Assembly (NCBI GenBank): GCA_014361455.1
Contig: JACIVP010000008.1
Coordinates: 1 to 63,020, forward strand
Direction: 5' to 3'
From: Candidatus Methanosuratincola sp.
GTDB lineage: Archaea; Thermoproteota; Methanomethylicia; Methanomethylicales; Methanomethylicaceae
DNA: 63,020 bases
The first letter of the stretch is position 1. Each line of letters starts with the position of its first letter. A program made the position numbers and the translations under genes. This document shows, piece after piece, positions 46,448-56,275 of this stretch. Below the pieces are notes generated by a model. That model was not told where the DNA came from. It worked only from the letters and a program-made list of their open reading frames with translations, and made no database searches.

Positions 46448-47545
46448 TTAGTTCTTTTTAATAATGCCTACCATCCTTTCTAGGTCAGCCTCAGTTATGC
46501 GTGGGTTCACAGGCAACGACAGCACCTTCTCTGCAGCGTCCTCAGTCTCAGGAAGCTTAATCTGGTCATAGCCCATGGCGGCGTAATATGGCGTTTTGTG
46601 GACTGGGATTGAATAATAAGTTGCAACGCCAAAGCCTGCTTCCAAAAGCCGAGCTTTGAGCCCTTCTCTCTGGCTGCCTGATGCGCATTTTACTGTGAAT
46701 AGGTACCAATTATGTTTACTGTGTTCTGGAACCTCTGGCAATTTTAGACTGGTTCCAGTGAGCATCTGCATGAGTATTTTAGCATTCTCCGCCCTCTTGG
46801 CAAGGAATGCTGGCAACTTCTTCAACTGGGCTCGCCCTAAAGCTGCTTCCATCTCTGGCATCCTGAAGTTACCACCAATTCTCACCGAGTCGTAACCCTT
46901 CACTTGACCATGTGTTCGTGACTGCCTTATTTTTTCCTCCAACTCATTATTATCAGTAATTACTGCTCCGCCCTCACCAGTTGTCATGACTTTGCTTGGG
47001 TAGAAACTGAAACAACCTATGTCTCCGAGATTACCTGCCATCTTCCCTCTGTAGATGGCGCCTTGTGCTTGACAGGCATCCTCAATGACCATAAGGTCTT
47101 TCTCTTTAGCTATCTCACTTATCTCACTCATATCCGCAGGTAGCCCATAGAGATCAACCGGTATTACTGCCTTGGTCTTCTTCGTGAGTGCCTTTTTGAA
47201 AGCAGTCGGGCTCATATTGTAGGTGTTCGGGTTAATGTCAACAAAGACAGGTTTTGCCCCCGTGAGTACGACTGCACTAGCAGTGGCTACGAAGGTGAAA
47301 GAAGGCACTATCACTTCATCACCTGGCCCTATGTCAGCTGCAATTAGGGCAAGATTTAACGCGGCTGTCCCGGAATTTACCGTTATTGCGTGCTTTGCCT
47401 TGCAGTAAGCTGCCAGCTCTTCTTCGAATGCCTTACAGTTAGGCCCTCCTTCGGGCATAGGATTTGTGAGAATTCCGCTCTCGATTACCTTTAAAACCGC
47501 GTCCATTTCTTCTTTACCCATGATGGGCTTATTTATCGGAATCAT
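46448..47545 (-). CDS. DegT/DnrJ/EryC1 sugar aminotransferase, WbpE-like, 365 aa
   Basis: PLP-dependent aminotransferase of full length. It begins IPINKPIMGKEEMDAVLKVI, has the cofactor region TVNSGTAALNLAL and DACQAQGA, and the lysine-bearing CFSFYPSKVMTTGEGG (Schiff-base lysine). In the diacetamido-uronate pathway it would transfer an amino group to C3 of the sugar. It forms a leftward pair with the acetyltransferase 56 bases upstream (47602-48297). A decayed copy is at 42330-42690. Confidence 0.88.
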   Translation of the reverse strand: MIPINKPIMGKEEMDAVLKVIESGILTNPMPEGGPNCKAFEEELAAYCKAKHAITVNSGTAALNLALIAADIGPGDEVIVPSFTFVATASAVVLTGAKPVFVDINPNTYNMSPTAFKKALTKKTKAVIPVDLYGLPADMSEISEIAKEKDLMVIEDACQAQGAIYRGKMAGNLGDIGCFSFYPSKVMTTGEGGAVITDNNELEEKIRQSRTHGQVKGYDSVRIGGNFRMPEMEAALGRAQLKKLPAFLAKRAENAKILMQMLTGTSLKLPEVPEHSKHNWYLFTVKCASGSQREGLKARLLEAGFGVATYYSIPVHKTPYYAAMGYDQIKLPETEDAAEKVLSLPVNPRITEADLERMVGIIKKN

Positions 47546-47601
47546 GTTTGTTCACCAGAACGAAATATCATTTATTAAATAAAATAGGATTCAACGTAGA
47601 T

Positions 47602-48297
47602 TTATGGTTGTGCTAAGTAGTTCTTCTGTTTTCTGTCATATTCGTCTCTGGTCATGACTTTTCTCGCCGGGACGCCAAGAACAACGGTCCTAGGCGGTAC
47701 GTCTTTTGTCACGACTGAGCCAGCACCGACTAGAGCCTCTTCGCCTATTTTTATTCCTGCAATGAGTACGGATCGACACCCAATAATGGCATTATCGCTA
47801 ATGGTAACGCCAGACACCTTTGGAGATGGTGGATATTTATCATTGGTGACTGTCACAAATGGTCCCATAAAAATATTTGACCCGATGCTTGTTCCTGGAG
47901 GTATATAAACCCCTGTTTGGAGGTTGTTTCTATTTCCAATCTGCACATTTCCGTCTATCACTGAATGCGTTCCAATTCTCGTGCCATCGCCAACAACAGT
48001 CTTCTCTCTCACTAGGACATTGTGCCCTGTTTCGACATCATTACCCAGCTGTGAACTTTCATAGATTATTGTCCCTGACCTTATTATGCAATCGGCGCCT
48101 ATCCTCGTGCCTTCACTAACATCATCATAGGTAGAAAAAGACGCCTTATTGCTCAATATAATAATTTTTCTCTTTATGGGGTATCCTATTATTACGCTAT
48201 CGCCGATTAAGGTTTTCTGCCCGATCACAGATGGACCAAAAATTTTGGCATCACCTTCCAAAATTCCATCATTTCTTGCCTTTTTAGAAAAAAACAT
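47602..48297 (-). CDS. Left-handed beta-helix acetyltransferase, WbpD-like, 231 aa
   Basis: Hexapeptide-repeat protein: more than ten turns of I/L/V-G-x4 coils (for example IGDSVIIGYPIKRK, VVGDGTRIGTHSVIDGNVQIG, IGEEALVGAGSVVTKDV), ending in PPRTVVLGVPARKVM as in sugar N-acetyltransferases. It would act after the aminotransferase next to it, giving a 3-acetamido sugar. An N-terminal fragment of a paralogue lies upstream at 48437-48548. Confidence 0.86.
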   Translation of the reverse strand: MFFSKKARNDGILEGDAKIFGPSVIGQKTLIGDSVIIGYPIKRKIIILSNKASFSTYDDVSEGTRIGADCIIRSGTIIYESSQLGNDVETGHNVLVREKTVVGDGTRIGTHSVIDGNVQIGNRNNLQTGVYIPPGTSIGSNIFMGPFVTVTNDKYPPSPKVSGVTISDNAIIGCRSVLIAGIKIGEEALVGAGSVVTKDVPPRTVVLGVPARKVMTRDEYDRKQKNYLAQP

Positions 48298-48436
48298 TGC
48301 GAAACCTCGTTGAATGTTTCTTTACCAATAGTTCTACTAATTTGATTTAAATTTATTTATTTTTTTGACTGTGCATGATAATATGTGGTGTGATAAACGA
48401 ATTAATTGCACACGCAAAAAACAGACTATCGCCACC

Positions 48437-48548
48437 CCCCTATACGCGTCCCGCCCCCCATCAAGAAAGGGCCGAAGACCTTGGCATCTCCCTCAAATAT
48501 CCCGCTGGCTTTTGCCTTCTTTGAGAGGTAGGAAAATAACATATCCAT
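48437..48548 (-). pseudogene. N-terminal fragment of a second acetyltransferase
   Basis: From ATG 48548 the frame reads MDMLFSYLSKKAKASGIFEG then DAKVFGPFLMG. This parallels the start of the intact gene (FFSKKARNDGILEGDAKIFGPSVIG). Similarity stops after about 37 codons. The rest of 48298-48643 shows no gene. Confidence 0.7.
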
Positions 48549-48643
48549 ACCACCCACTTTTATCGTCCAATCGGCAGGTAACTATACAATTGGTTTTTCA
48601 AACATGTAAGGCATCATTAAATATTTGATAAAAATCAATGTAA

Positions 48644-49624
48644 TTATCTATTTAGCCTTTTGCATTCAGACGCGATTATCTCCGCGGTTTCCCTCCAAGT
48701 GTTGAGTTTTACGGGTGCCTTCCTGCCCTCTTTCAGGATCTCAACAATGCTGGATGCGATCTCTTCCTTGACCCACTTAGAATTCCTGACGCCGGGGAAC
48801 TCAACCTCGGGGGGCGCCAGCACTGGGAGACCCATTGCGACCCACTCCCTGAGCTTGAGGCTCTCTGTCCTGTAGGCGTTTATCCCGAGGTCGGCGATCG
48901 TAATGATCTCCGGTACCTTCTCGTGGGGGATGTACCCCTTGAAAAGAACATTTCCTCCCCCTTTCCTGGCGCGTTTCTGCAGCTCTTTCTTGCATGGTCC
49001 ATCCCCGTAGATCCAAAGCTCTGCGTTTTTAAATTCCTTGTTTAGAAATGTCATTGCGTCTATCGCCGGAATGAGATATTTTGCGTACATGGGTGTAAGT
49101 TTGCCTACGAATATTACCAGAGGGAAGTTGACGCCGAGCCTTCCACGGAGTGCAGCCCTGTCGTATTTCTTCGGATCGAAGAGCCTATCGTTGTACCCGT
49201 TCTCGGCGATGACCACATTTCTCTGTTTCTTCAGCATGGGGTTCAGGAGAGTATGACCTGCATTGAAGGTGACTCTCGATTTCTTTATCACCATAATCTC
49301 GGCGAGCTCCACGAGTGGAATGAGAACCCGCTTCGCCCCGCTCCAGTTGTCCCTGCAGAGGTCTGCTTTCCACTCCACAAGGTCGTAGAAGTATTCGCCT
49401 ATGAGAGGTTTCAGTAGGAGGGCGATGAAGCCCGCCCTGAATCCCGAGACGATCTTGCAGCGTACCTCCCTGTGGCGTAGCACGCCCAATATCCCTTTTA
49501 TAGGGTCGTATGCCTCGATGAGTATTACATCATGACCCAGCACCTTCAGCTCCCGGTAGAGGTGTTCACTCCGCTGGGGGAACCTTTCGCCGATTCTGGA
49601 AGAGCTCACGAGCAGCAGACCCAC
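48644..49624 (-). CDS. Family 4-like glycosyltransferase, 326 aa
   Basis: GT-B fold enzyme. The C-terminal half has the GT4 pattern: VIFVGKLTPMYAKYLIPAID, a YGDGPCKKELQKRA strand-loop, GYIPHEKVPEIITIADLGIN and LKLREWVAMGLPVLAPPEVE, the nucleotide-sugar-binding region. The N-terminus is shorter than usual. The donor and acceptor are unknown. It belongs to the leftward surface-glycan genes. GC is higher than in the two glycosyltransferase genes that follow. Confidence 0.82.
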   Translation of the reverse strand: MGLLLVSSSRIGERFPQRSEHLYRELKVLGHDVILIEAYDPIKGILGVLRHREVRCKIVSGFRAGFIALLLKPLIGEYFYDLVEWKADLCRDNWSGAKRVLIPLVELAEIMVIKKSRVTFNAGHTLLNPMLKKQRNVVIAENGYNDRLFDPKKYDRAALRGRLGVNFPLVIFVGKLTPMYAKYLIPAIDAMTFLNKEFKNAELWIYGDGPCKKELQKRARKGGGNVLFKGYIPHEKVPEIITIADLGINAYRTESLKLREWVAMGLPVLAPPEVEFPGVRNSKWVKEEIASSIVEILKEGRKAPVKLNTWRETAEIIASECKRLNR

Positions 49625-49788
49625 AAACAGACCTCAGAATTTTAAAGGGTAAAGCGACAAATATTAACATTAGGATATAAGCTTCGAAAAGCACAAAAAT
49701 CCAAGGTCGACAAAATCCATAATTTTGTCCTAATTTTTTAATAAAAGGTTTGAATATTTAATTGTACAATGCATCTTTAAAAATATTT

Positions 49789-50925
49789 TCATATAAAATA
49801 GATTTTAGCAGTTATATTTAAAAATTTTAGCAGATCTTTTGCTTTTTCAATATCTTCTTTTTTTACAATAACTCTTCCAAAACCAATGGACATTTCTTCG
49901 AAAATGTAACGATAGAGTTCAGGAAGGCGATCTTTATTCATCAATTTGAAAAATATTGGTGAGTCTTTTCCAAGAAAAATACGATTTTCATCAAATTGCA
50001 ATTGTATAGTTCGATTGGATGGAAGATTATTGTAGAAGTCCAATAAACTTTTCAAATAGACATTTCCAGGCATTTGCTTGCAGTACTTTGTAAGAGTATG
50101 GATAACCATATTTTTCAAGTCGCATTGTGAGGATAAACCTGATTCGAAATAGGGGATAAACCACGGTTGGAGTACTCTTGCAAAAATTTTTTGCAATTTC
50201 CAACATGGTACATAAATTCTTTTCCCAACTTCAACGATAGTTCTCAAAGAACCCATAAATACCACAAATTTCCCTATCTCTGTAGAAACATATCTTCCTA
50301 CATCTTCGGAATGCGCTCGATACTTATAGTACGGTTTTACTTTTTTTAAACGTAGAGTTTCAACACTATTTTTGTAAAATTTCAACCAGTAAGGCATATC
50401 CCAAATTAAATAATTTTCAATCGCATTGCTAAGGGCTTCACGCTTAAGAAAAAAAATGTCAGGGATGATATTGGACCCATTCCTTAAAAAAGTCAATGCA
50501 GCAGAATGTCGATCGACTTTATTCGCAACCCTTAGCAGATCATATATATTCCCTTCTTTATCCATCTTAAACAGGTCACAGAACAGGCCATCGTAATTCA
50601 AGTTTTCTTGGGAAACGTTTTCCTCGAGAACCCTGTCGCTTAAAAATGCATCATCAGAATGCAAAAGAGTGATATAATCTCCACGTGTAAATTCAATTCC
50701 CTTCAGTAAAGCGTTTAGTTGCCCCATATTTGTCTCGTTTCGAATATACTTGATCCGTTTATCAGAAATCTGCTTTACTATCTCTGGAGTATCGTCGGTC
50801 GATCCATCATCAATTATAGTCAAGTCCCAAAATCTATAACTTTGTTTTAGAACACTCTTCACTGAATCGGAAATGAATTCAGAATCATTATATGTAGGCA
50901 TCAATATTGAAACCAAAGGGGTCAT
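49789..50925 (-). CDS. Family 2 glycosyltransferase, 378 aa
   Basis: GT-A fold with the standard start PLVSILMPTYNDSEFISDSV, DDGSTDDTPEIV, and the DxD-like LLHSDDAFLSDRV. The C-terminal 150 residues are strongly basic-aromatic and not recognised. The gene is AT-rich compared with the archaeal core genes, suggesting recent transfer. It is coupled to the GT4 gene upstream with a 6-bp gap. Confidence 0.85.
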   Translation of the reverse strand: MTPLVSILMPTYNDSEFISDSVKSVLKQSYRFWDLTIIDDGSTDDTPEIVKQISDKRIKYIRNETNMGQLNALLKGIEFTRGDYITLLHSDDAFLSDRVLEENVSQENLNYDGLFCDLFKMDKEGNIYDLLRVANKVDRHSAALTFLRNGSNIIPDIFFLKREALSNAIENYLIWDMPYWLKFYKNSVETLRLKKVKPYYKYRAHSEDVGRYVSTEIGKFVVFMGSLRTIVEVGKRIYVPCWKLQKIFARVLQPWFIPYFESGLSSQCDLKNMVIHTLTKYCKQMPGNVYLKSLLDFYNNLPSNRTIQLQFDENRIFLGKDSPIFFKLMNKDRLPELYRYIFEEMSIGFGRVIVKKEDIEKAKDLLKFLNITAKIYFI

Positions 50926-50931
50926 TGAAAA

Positions 50932-52089
50932 TCAATTATTTATTACACCATTATATATTTTTGTGATTTTGGAAGCATAGGCAATGAAGGAATGGTTATT
51001 CATTGCATACTCTCTTGCTTTAATTCCAATTTCAATTTCGAGATTTTTGTTCTCAATTATGTTTTCTATTGCTTCTGCGATGGCAACCGAATTCTTTTCT
51101 TCAACAAGGACGCCATTTACCATATTTTGAACAATTTCATGCATGCCACCAATATTCGAACAAATTACAACTTTACCAGCGGACATCGCTTCAAGCATAG
51201 CAAGAGAAGAAGCCTCCTGAATGCCATGAGACGTTATGGATGGGATTAAAATTACATCAGATATCATAAAATATGCATCAATCTTATCATGAGGTATGGT
51301 CCCTAATAATCGTATTCTTGGGTCACCTCCTATTTCGTTGACAATATTCTTCTTTTCTGGGCCATCTCCAGCTATAACCATTAAGAGGTTTTTATTCTCC
51401 AAGTGTTTCATTGCACGAACCGCGTAAATTACGCCATTTTTCTCAACAAGTCTTCTGGGGACAAGAACGATAATACTATCAACATCGTATCCTAATCTTT
51501 TCCTCAGATCCAATTTTTCTTTCGTTGATACAGGTCTGAATCGTTCTGTATCGATGCAATTATGTAGAACGCTAATATTGCTTTTTCTATATCCAAATTC
51601 TGTAACGAGGTACTCGCTTAATCTTTTGTCAACAGTAATTATGTGATCAGCAGACTCAACCCCCTCCTTCTCGAATTCGAGAAGGATCGGATAGACTTTC
51701 TCACGTGCTTCCTTTTTCACATATTCTATGTTTTCCCTTGCAAAATAACCATGAATTGTCAATACTTTCTTTTGTTTCATATTTGCAATCGCGGATATTG
51801 CCAAAACATCGTGTGCATGGAGTATGTCATAGTCCGTCTGGGGGATCTGCCTTTGTATGCAATGGATTGTTCGATTAAGTTTGGAATTATATTTATACCA
51901 TTCTGGAAATGGAGTAAAGCGAAGCATGAGTTTCCTTAAGAGCTCTGTTGCACTTTTAGAGTCGTAATAAACCCTATCGACCTGAAAACCCAAAGCTCTT
52001 AACCCGCGTTCTAGAAGTAGCAGGTGAATATGCTTCCCGCCAAGTCTTGTTACGTAAGGGTCATCACAAGATGCAAGAAGGACACGCAT
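50932..52089 (-). CDS. Family 4 glycosyltransferase, 385 aa
   Basis: GT-B enzyme with an N-terminal acceptor domain (RVLLASCDDPYVTRLGGKH) and the classical GT4 C-terminal motifs: VLVPRRLVEKNGVIYAVRAM, IAGDGPEKKNI, and SLAMLEAMSAGKVVICSN with the EAMSAGK nucleotide-binding motif. ATG 52089 with GAGGT upstream is preferred over 52119. AT-rich, as is its partner. It would add a hexose to a lipid-linked or surface glycan. Confidence 0.87.
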   Translation of the reverse strand: MRVLLASCDDPYVTRLGGKHIHLLLLERGLRALGFQVDRVYYDSKSATELLRKLMLRFTPFPEWYKYNSKLNRTIHCIQRQIPQTDYDILHAHDVLAISAIANMKQKKVLTIHGYFARENIEYVKKEAREKVYPILLEFEKEGVESADHIITVDKRLSEYLVTEFGYRKSNISVLHNCIDTERFRPVSTKEKLDLRKRLGYDVDSIIVLVPRRLVEKNGVIYAVRAMKHLENKNLLMVIAGDGPEKKNIVNEIGGDPRIRLLGTIPHDKIDAYFMISDVILIPSITSHGIQEASSLAMLEAMSAGKVVICSNIGGMHEIVQNMVNGVLVEEKNSVAIAEAIENIIENKNLEIEIGIKAREYAMNNHSFIAYASKITKIYNGVINN

Positions 52090-52206
52090 AGACTGTACCT
52101 CACTGATCATCAGGAACATAACTTATTATTTTTTATCCATTCACATAACTAATGTCTTTCCTACTAACATATTGCACACCTCATCACAGGACAGAGTGGT
52201 GTTGGT

Positions 52207-52365
52207 GTGTCGGAAGAGAGGAACCTTGAGAAGCTTCGCAGGTGGTGCATAAGGAAGCACGGGCAGTACAACGACTTGGACGCATATACCGAGTATTACA
52301 ACAACAGGAGGCTGCACGCCGGGATAGGCTATTTAACTCCAGCTGAGGTGTACTATGAAAGATAG
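52207..52365 (+). pseudogene. C-terminal remnant of an IS3-type (rve) transposase
   Basis: Encodes the end of an integrase-core transposase: a helix-rich stretch, then DAYTEYYNNRRLHAGIGYLT and PAEVYYER before TAG 52363. The YYNNxRxHxxxxxxTPxE pattern is typical of IS3/IS481-type enzymes. The catalytic part is gone. It marks a former insertion between glycosyltransferase and dehydrogenase genes. Confidence 0.72.
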
Positions 52366-52427
52366 CTGTGCAATATGTGGTGAGGAAATACACATTCACA
52401 TAACTAAATTAAATCATCTATAACCAG

Positions 52428-53460
52428 ATGAAAATCACAGTTTTGGGTTTTGGTCGCATTGGTCTGCCGACTTCTCTATTGCTTGCATCTAAAGGTCATA
52501 ATGTAATTGGAGTGGATGTGGATCCGAACAAGATAAAATTCCTTGTTGAAAACAGGATGCCTTTTGAAGAATCAGGATTGTTATACATCTCAGCTAAACC
52601 ATCGTTTAGATCTAGCATGGTGGTAGAGTAGCGCAATGTTTTCATCATTGCAGTACCTACGCCCTTGGATTGCACCACCTATTCTGCTAGGCTGAGTTAT
52701 GTGAAAAATGCGGCCACAATGATCGTTCCATATTTACGAAAAGAAAATACTGTCATTTTGGAATCTACCGTGCCACCAAATGCTACGACTGAGATTGTGA
52801 GGCCAATCCTCGAACAAAGCAGTCTTAAGGCTGGTCGCGACTTCTACCTCGCATACTGCCCCGAAAGGGTGATGCCTGGGAAGACTCTACGAAATGATCC
52901 ACAATGACCGAATTATCGGTGGGATTACGCCGGAATCAGCTGAATTTGCAAAAACCTCTATTCCAGCTTCATTGAAGGCAATCTTTATCTTACAGATGTT
53001 ACAACGGCTGAATTTGTAAAACTCATTGAGAATATATATTGTGATGTGAACATTGCCCTAGTAAATGAACTTGCAGATTGCTGAAGAAATAGGCTTAAAT
53101 GTCTGGGAATCGATCGAACTGGCCAATAAACATCCCCGGGTGTACCTCCACAAACCTACCTGGAGTAGGCGGTACTGCATACCCATAGACTCTTGGTTCA
53201 TTATCCCGGACTCTTTAAACGACCACATCCTGTCGATGGCGCGTCATGTGAACGACTTCATGCCTAACTATCTCTTATGCCGAGCAAAAAAGATGCTAAA
53301 CGGGGTCAAAAATCCTAAGCTCAGTCTTCGGGGTGCATACAAAGGGAATGTAGACGATGCGCGGGAAAGTCCTGCTACTAAATTCATCAAATTGGCTGAG
53401 AACGACAAATTCGAAATCAGTACATATGATCCGATTGTAAAAGAATACTGTTACACTCTA
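52428..53460 (+). pseudogene. UDP-sugar 6-dehydrogenase (WbpA/WecC-like), broken
   Basis: From ATG 52428 a good N-terminus (VLGFGRIGLPTSLLLASKGH, VIGVDVDPNKI) is followed by TAG 52629. Then, mainly in the same frame, VFIIAVPTPLD, VILESTVPPNATTEIVRPIL and YCPERVMPGKTL follow, and a shift at about 52900. Later pieces (TTAEFVKLIENIY, VNIALVNELAD) and a degraded C-terminal domain lie in other frames. The order is that of UDP-GlcNAc/ManNAc 6-dehydrogenase. It is dead, though it would be the first enzyme of the pathway whose later enzymes are intact nearby. Confidence 0.85.
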
Positions 53461-53675
53461 TCGAGCTTGGCGGTAGTGGTGTATGCGTTGAGCGCCGCGC
53501 CATAGTTCTTCAGTTCCTCCAGCGCCTTGCCCTTGTAGAAGTACGCCTCCGCGGATTCGCCGTTCGCGTCTATCGCCTCGTTGAGTTCGCTTATCATCTC
53601 GCTGTACCTCCTCTCGTTGAATAGCGCCACCCCCTTCTCGAAGTGGCTCTTGTAATCCTTCTTCCTGCTGAACAT
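53461..53675 (-). pseudogene. TPR protein, 3' end lost
   Basis: From ATG 53675 the frame encodes two tetratricopeptide repeats (SHFEKGVALFNERRYSEMI, AEAYFYKGKALEELKNYGAAL). It runs into the 3' end of the dehydrogenase pseudogene near 53460, where similarity stops. TPR repeats mediate protein contacts; the lost C-terminus makes this a fragment. Confidence 0.65.
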
Positions 53676-53982
53676 GCTTACAGCTATGTATTCTGTATTA
53701 ATATCCTTTGACCTGTCAACTAATAGGTGGCGCCTAGCTTGTTTTCCGCTTCTAACTGACATTTTCGACAAGCTTGGGGGTCACGGTTGGTCATGCCATC
53801 TCAAAGGGTTCTATTATTCTTTCCTTCCCTTCCATTTCAGTTTTTCATTCCATTCCTAGTCCCCCGTTTGCCATGGCGCGCTCAAGCTCGGCTGCAGTGC
53901 CGCTACGGTCTGGCGTGCAACCCAGCTACTTAATTAAGCGACCCTTATTAGATAATCATCCCACTTATTATTGGTAGGAAAT
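53676..53982. other. Intergenic, no gene seen
   Basis: No coding frame with credible content. The last 60 bases before 53983 are AT-rich and could hold the promoter of the AbrB-like gene. Confidence 0.4.
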
Positions 53983-54142
53983 ATGGAAAAAATCAGGCTG
54001 AAGATCGATTCAAAGGGGAGGATCTGCATCCCGCAGGACCTGAGGGAGGAGATAGACAACCGCGGTCCTCATGAGAACTCCCTCCGGATTCCTCATAGTC
54101 CCTGGCGACAAGGGGGAAGAGCTTCTTCGACGACTTATTTAA
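53983..54142 (+). pseudogene. SpoVT/AbrB-type antitoxin, frameshifted
   Basis: ATG 53983 gives MEKIRLKIDSKGRICIPQDL followed by REEID, the swapped-hairpin AbrB domain. After EEIDN one extra base shifts the frame; the continuation VLMRTPSGFLIVPGDKGEEL ends TAA 54140. The combined 53 codons have the form of an archaeal AbrB antitoxin. No toxin partner is seen next to it. Confidence 0.65.
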
Positions 54143-54238
54143 CCGATCTTTAATGTCCTTCTACTCGTAAATCGTGCATGTACTGTAGCATAAAGGGCAA
54201 GCGCGATTATGCTATACTCTTGATCAAAACTGTTCCGT

Positions 54239-55261
54239 TTATTGCACAGAATAAACCTCTAAATACCTCTTGGCAATTGTATCCATCGTATACCGATCCT
54301 TTACCTTGAGAAATGCCTGCTCGGTTCTTTTTAAGGCACTTTCTCTGTCTTCGAGTACTTTTAAGATTGCATTTGCTAGTGATGTTGGATTGTTCGGTTC
54401 TGATAAAATCCCAGTGGTTTCATTATCGATTAATTCTGTAATGCCTCCTACAGCTGTTGCAACCACTGGGACCATCATTGCCATGCTTTCGAGTAAGACA
54501 AGGCCCAAACCTTCTGATCTGCTTGGTAAGACAAGAAGATCGGATCCTTTTATAATCTGTAATGTGGTCTTATGATCCTTTGCGCCGATAAATACAATCC
54601 TGGCATCATCATCCGCCATTTTCTTGAGGGAATGTTCCTCAGGTCCGGAACCTATGATATATAATTTGGCGTCAAAATTTAGCATCTTAAAAGCGGAAAT
54701 GAGCAAATCGACTCCTTTTTCCATGGAGAGCCTCCCAACATAAACAACTTGCTTTTTATACAGTCTTATGCCATCCTGTGGAAGAGCTTCGAAATCAACG
54801 CCATTTGGTATATATATGACACTAAATCCTTTCCTTTTATAATATTCTGCAGTTGACCTTGAGATTGCCACTATCACATTCATGTACCGCAAAAAATGCA
54901 TCCCGATTGTCTCTATTATCCGTGCTAGTAAGCTGGAATGTGTGTACCTTAAACTCTCGGAATAAATTCCATGTAAAGTTACCACCCTTTTGGAACTGTT
55001 GATGAAAAGGGATGGGAATGTGCATGGAAGATCTTGGATATGAACTACATCAAACTTCTCTCGAATGCTAAACGTAGTAATAAAAGCGGATAATGCGAAT
55101 GATATGTTCCTAAAACCCTGAATAGGTATTATCGGAACCATTTCTGATGAAAGTATCTTAACATTGTGCCCTTCTTTCTTAAGATATTTTGATAAATTGC
55201 GTGTAAATGTCTCAACTCCTCCGATTCCCTTTATTTTGGGCGCGATCATTAAAATTTTCAT
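54239..55261 (-). CDS. Family 4 glycosyltransferase, 340 aa
   Basis: GT4 enzyme with KGIGGVETFTRNLSKYLKKE at the N-terminus and VVYVGRLSMEKGVDLLISAF, IIGSGPEEHSLKKMA, LPSRSEGLGLVLLESMAMM and TAVGGITELI in the catalytic half, including the conserved E-x7-E. ATG 55261 is the natural start just before the first Rossmann strand. A longer frame to 55366 has no conserved content. Its 5' flank is followed by the transposase remnant. Confidence 0.88.
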   Translation of the reverse strand: MKILMIAPKIKGIGGVETFTRNLSKYLKKEGHNVKILSSEMVPIIPIQGFRNISFALSAFITTFSIREKFDVVHIQDLPCTFPSLFINSSKRVVTLHGIYSESLRYTHSSLLARIIETIGMHFLRYMNVIVAISRSTAEYYKRKGFSVIYIPNGVDFEALPQDGIRLYKKQVVYVGRLSMEKGVDLLISAFKMLNFDAKLYIIGSGPEEHSLKKMADDDARIVFIGAKDHKTTLQIIKGSDLLVLPSRSEGLGLVLLESMAMMVPVVATAVGGITELIDNETTGILSEPNNPTSLANAILKVLEDRESALKRTEQAFLKVKDRYTMDTIAKRYLEVYSVQ

Positions 55262-55396
55262 TGGGCACACCTTGGATTTGATTATGGATGAATTGAGTTT
55301 TGAAAATAAAAACTTTTCATAACTATTGCTTTGTGGGTTAACTATCATCCCCGTAAACTTTTCCACACTGCCACCTTCCTTTGTCCTTCCCTGCCG

Positions 55397-56273
55397 CTAG
55401 ATCCTGACCAGTATATTGTACAGGGACACCTTTGCCGCAAGCTCCCTCACGACGTTATCGAGCGTCCTTGCCATAACGGACTCTCCAAATACCCTTTTGA
55501 ATGTTGAATATGCGGTCTCCACAGACCAGCGCCTGCCGTACCCCTTTATGGCAGCCCACTTCCCATGGCCCAGGTTCCTGTAGAGATCAACCTCGTACCG
55601 CCTCGCCCTCGATGGAGTCTCCAGCACGCTGTTCCTCCTCGGTTTTATCACGGCATCAATCCCTCTGTTACGCAGGTGCTCGTAGAGCCTTGCCGTATCG
55701 TACGCACCATCCCCTATCACCTCCTTGACCTCAGCCCTTGCTGTAGCCTCATCAACCAGCCTCTCAGCCACCTTCGAGTTTAGGAGTGCACCTCGTCCGT
55801 CGTGACCTCCATCGCAACGACCTTCTTTGTTTTAACGTCAACGGCGAAGTGGACCTTCATGTACCTCTTCTTCTTCTTTCCATATGTGCGCTCCATCCAC
55901 CCTCCGGACTTGTAGACTTAACACCAGTGGAGTCTACGGCTATCGTTAAGGGCTCCTCCAGCCCTGCAAGGTTCCTGAAGGGCTCCACATCCACCCTGAT
56001 CACCCTGTCCCTCAGCGAGGTGTAGTCCGCAGATGGCACCTCAACAAACCGCTTGAGCGCCCTCGTGAATCCCTCAAGCTACCTGTATGGCATCCCGTAG
56101 AGGTACCTTACCAAGGCAAGGAACTGGACGTAGCTTCCAGTCAGGGTGAAGGGCATTCCCTCCTTCCCCTTATTCATGGCATCCAACTCCGCTTTGTAGT
56201 TCTTTACGAAGTCAAGGTCGAGGATGAGCTCTCCTCGGCAGATGAGCTTCTCGTCATAATCATGCCAGTTCAT
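55397..56273 (-). pseudogene. IS5-like DDE transposase, several frameshifts
   Basis: Minus-strand pieces in order from 56273: MNWHDYDEKLICRGELILDL with DFVKNYKAELDAM, then SLRDRVIRVDVEPFR and LTIAVDSTGVK (first aspartate), then VIGDGAYDTARLYEHL (second aspartate) and KGYGRRWSVETAYSTFKRVF (glutamate). That is the DDE core of IS4/IS5-type transposases. Frame breaks occur at about 56080, 55915 and 55780. Clear terminal inverted repeats were not identified. The insertion has cut the 5' end off the glycosyltransferase at 56276. Confidence 0.8.
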
Positions 56274-56275
56274 GG

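Noticed and set aside
3344-53460. Genome-wide recoding of TAG as pyrrolysine
   Set aside because: In-frame TAGs occur at 3476, 24847 and 52629, but the last two are in clear pseudogenes. Several good genes (for example mtxX and the 98-aa element gene) end in TAG, so an ordinary stop is the simpler reading.
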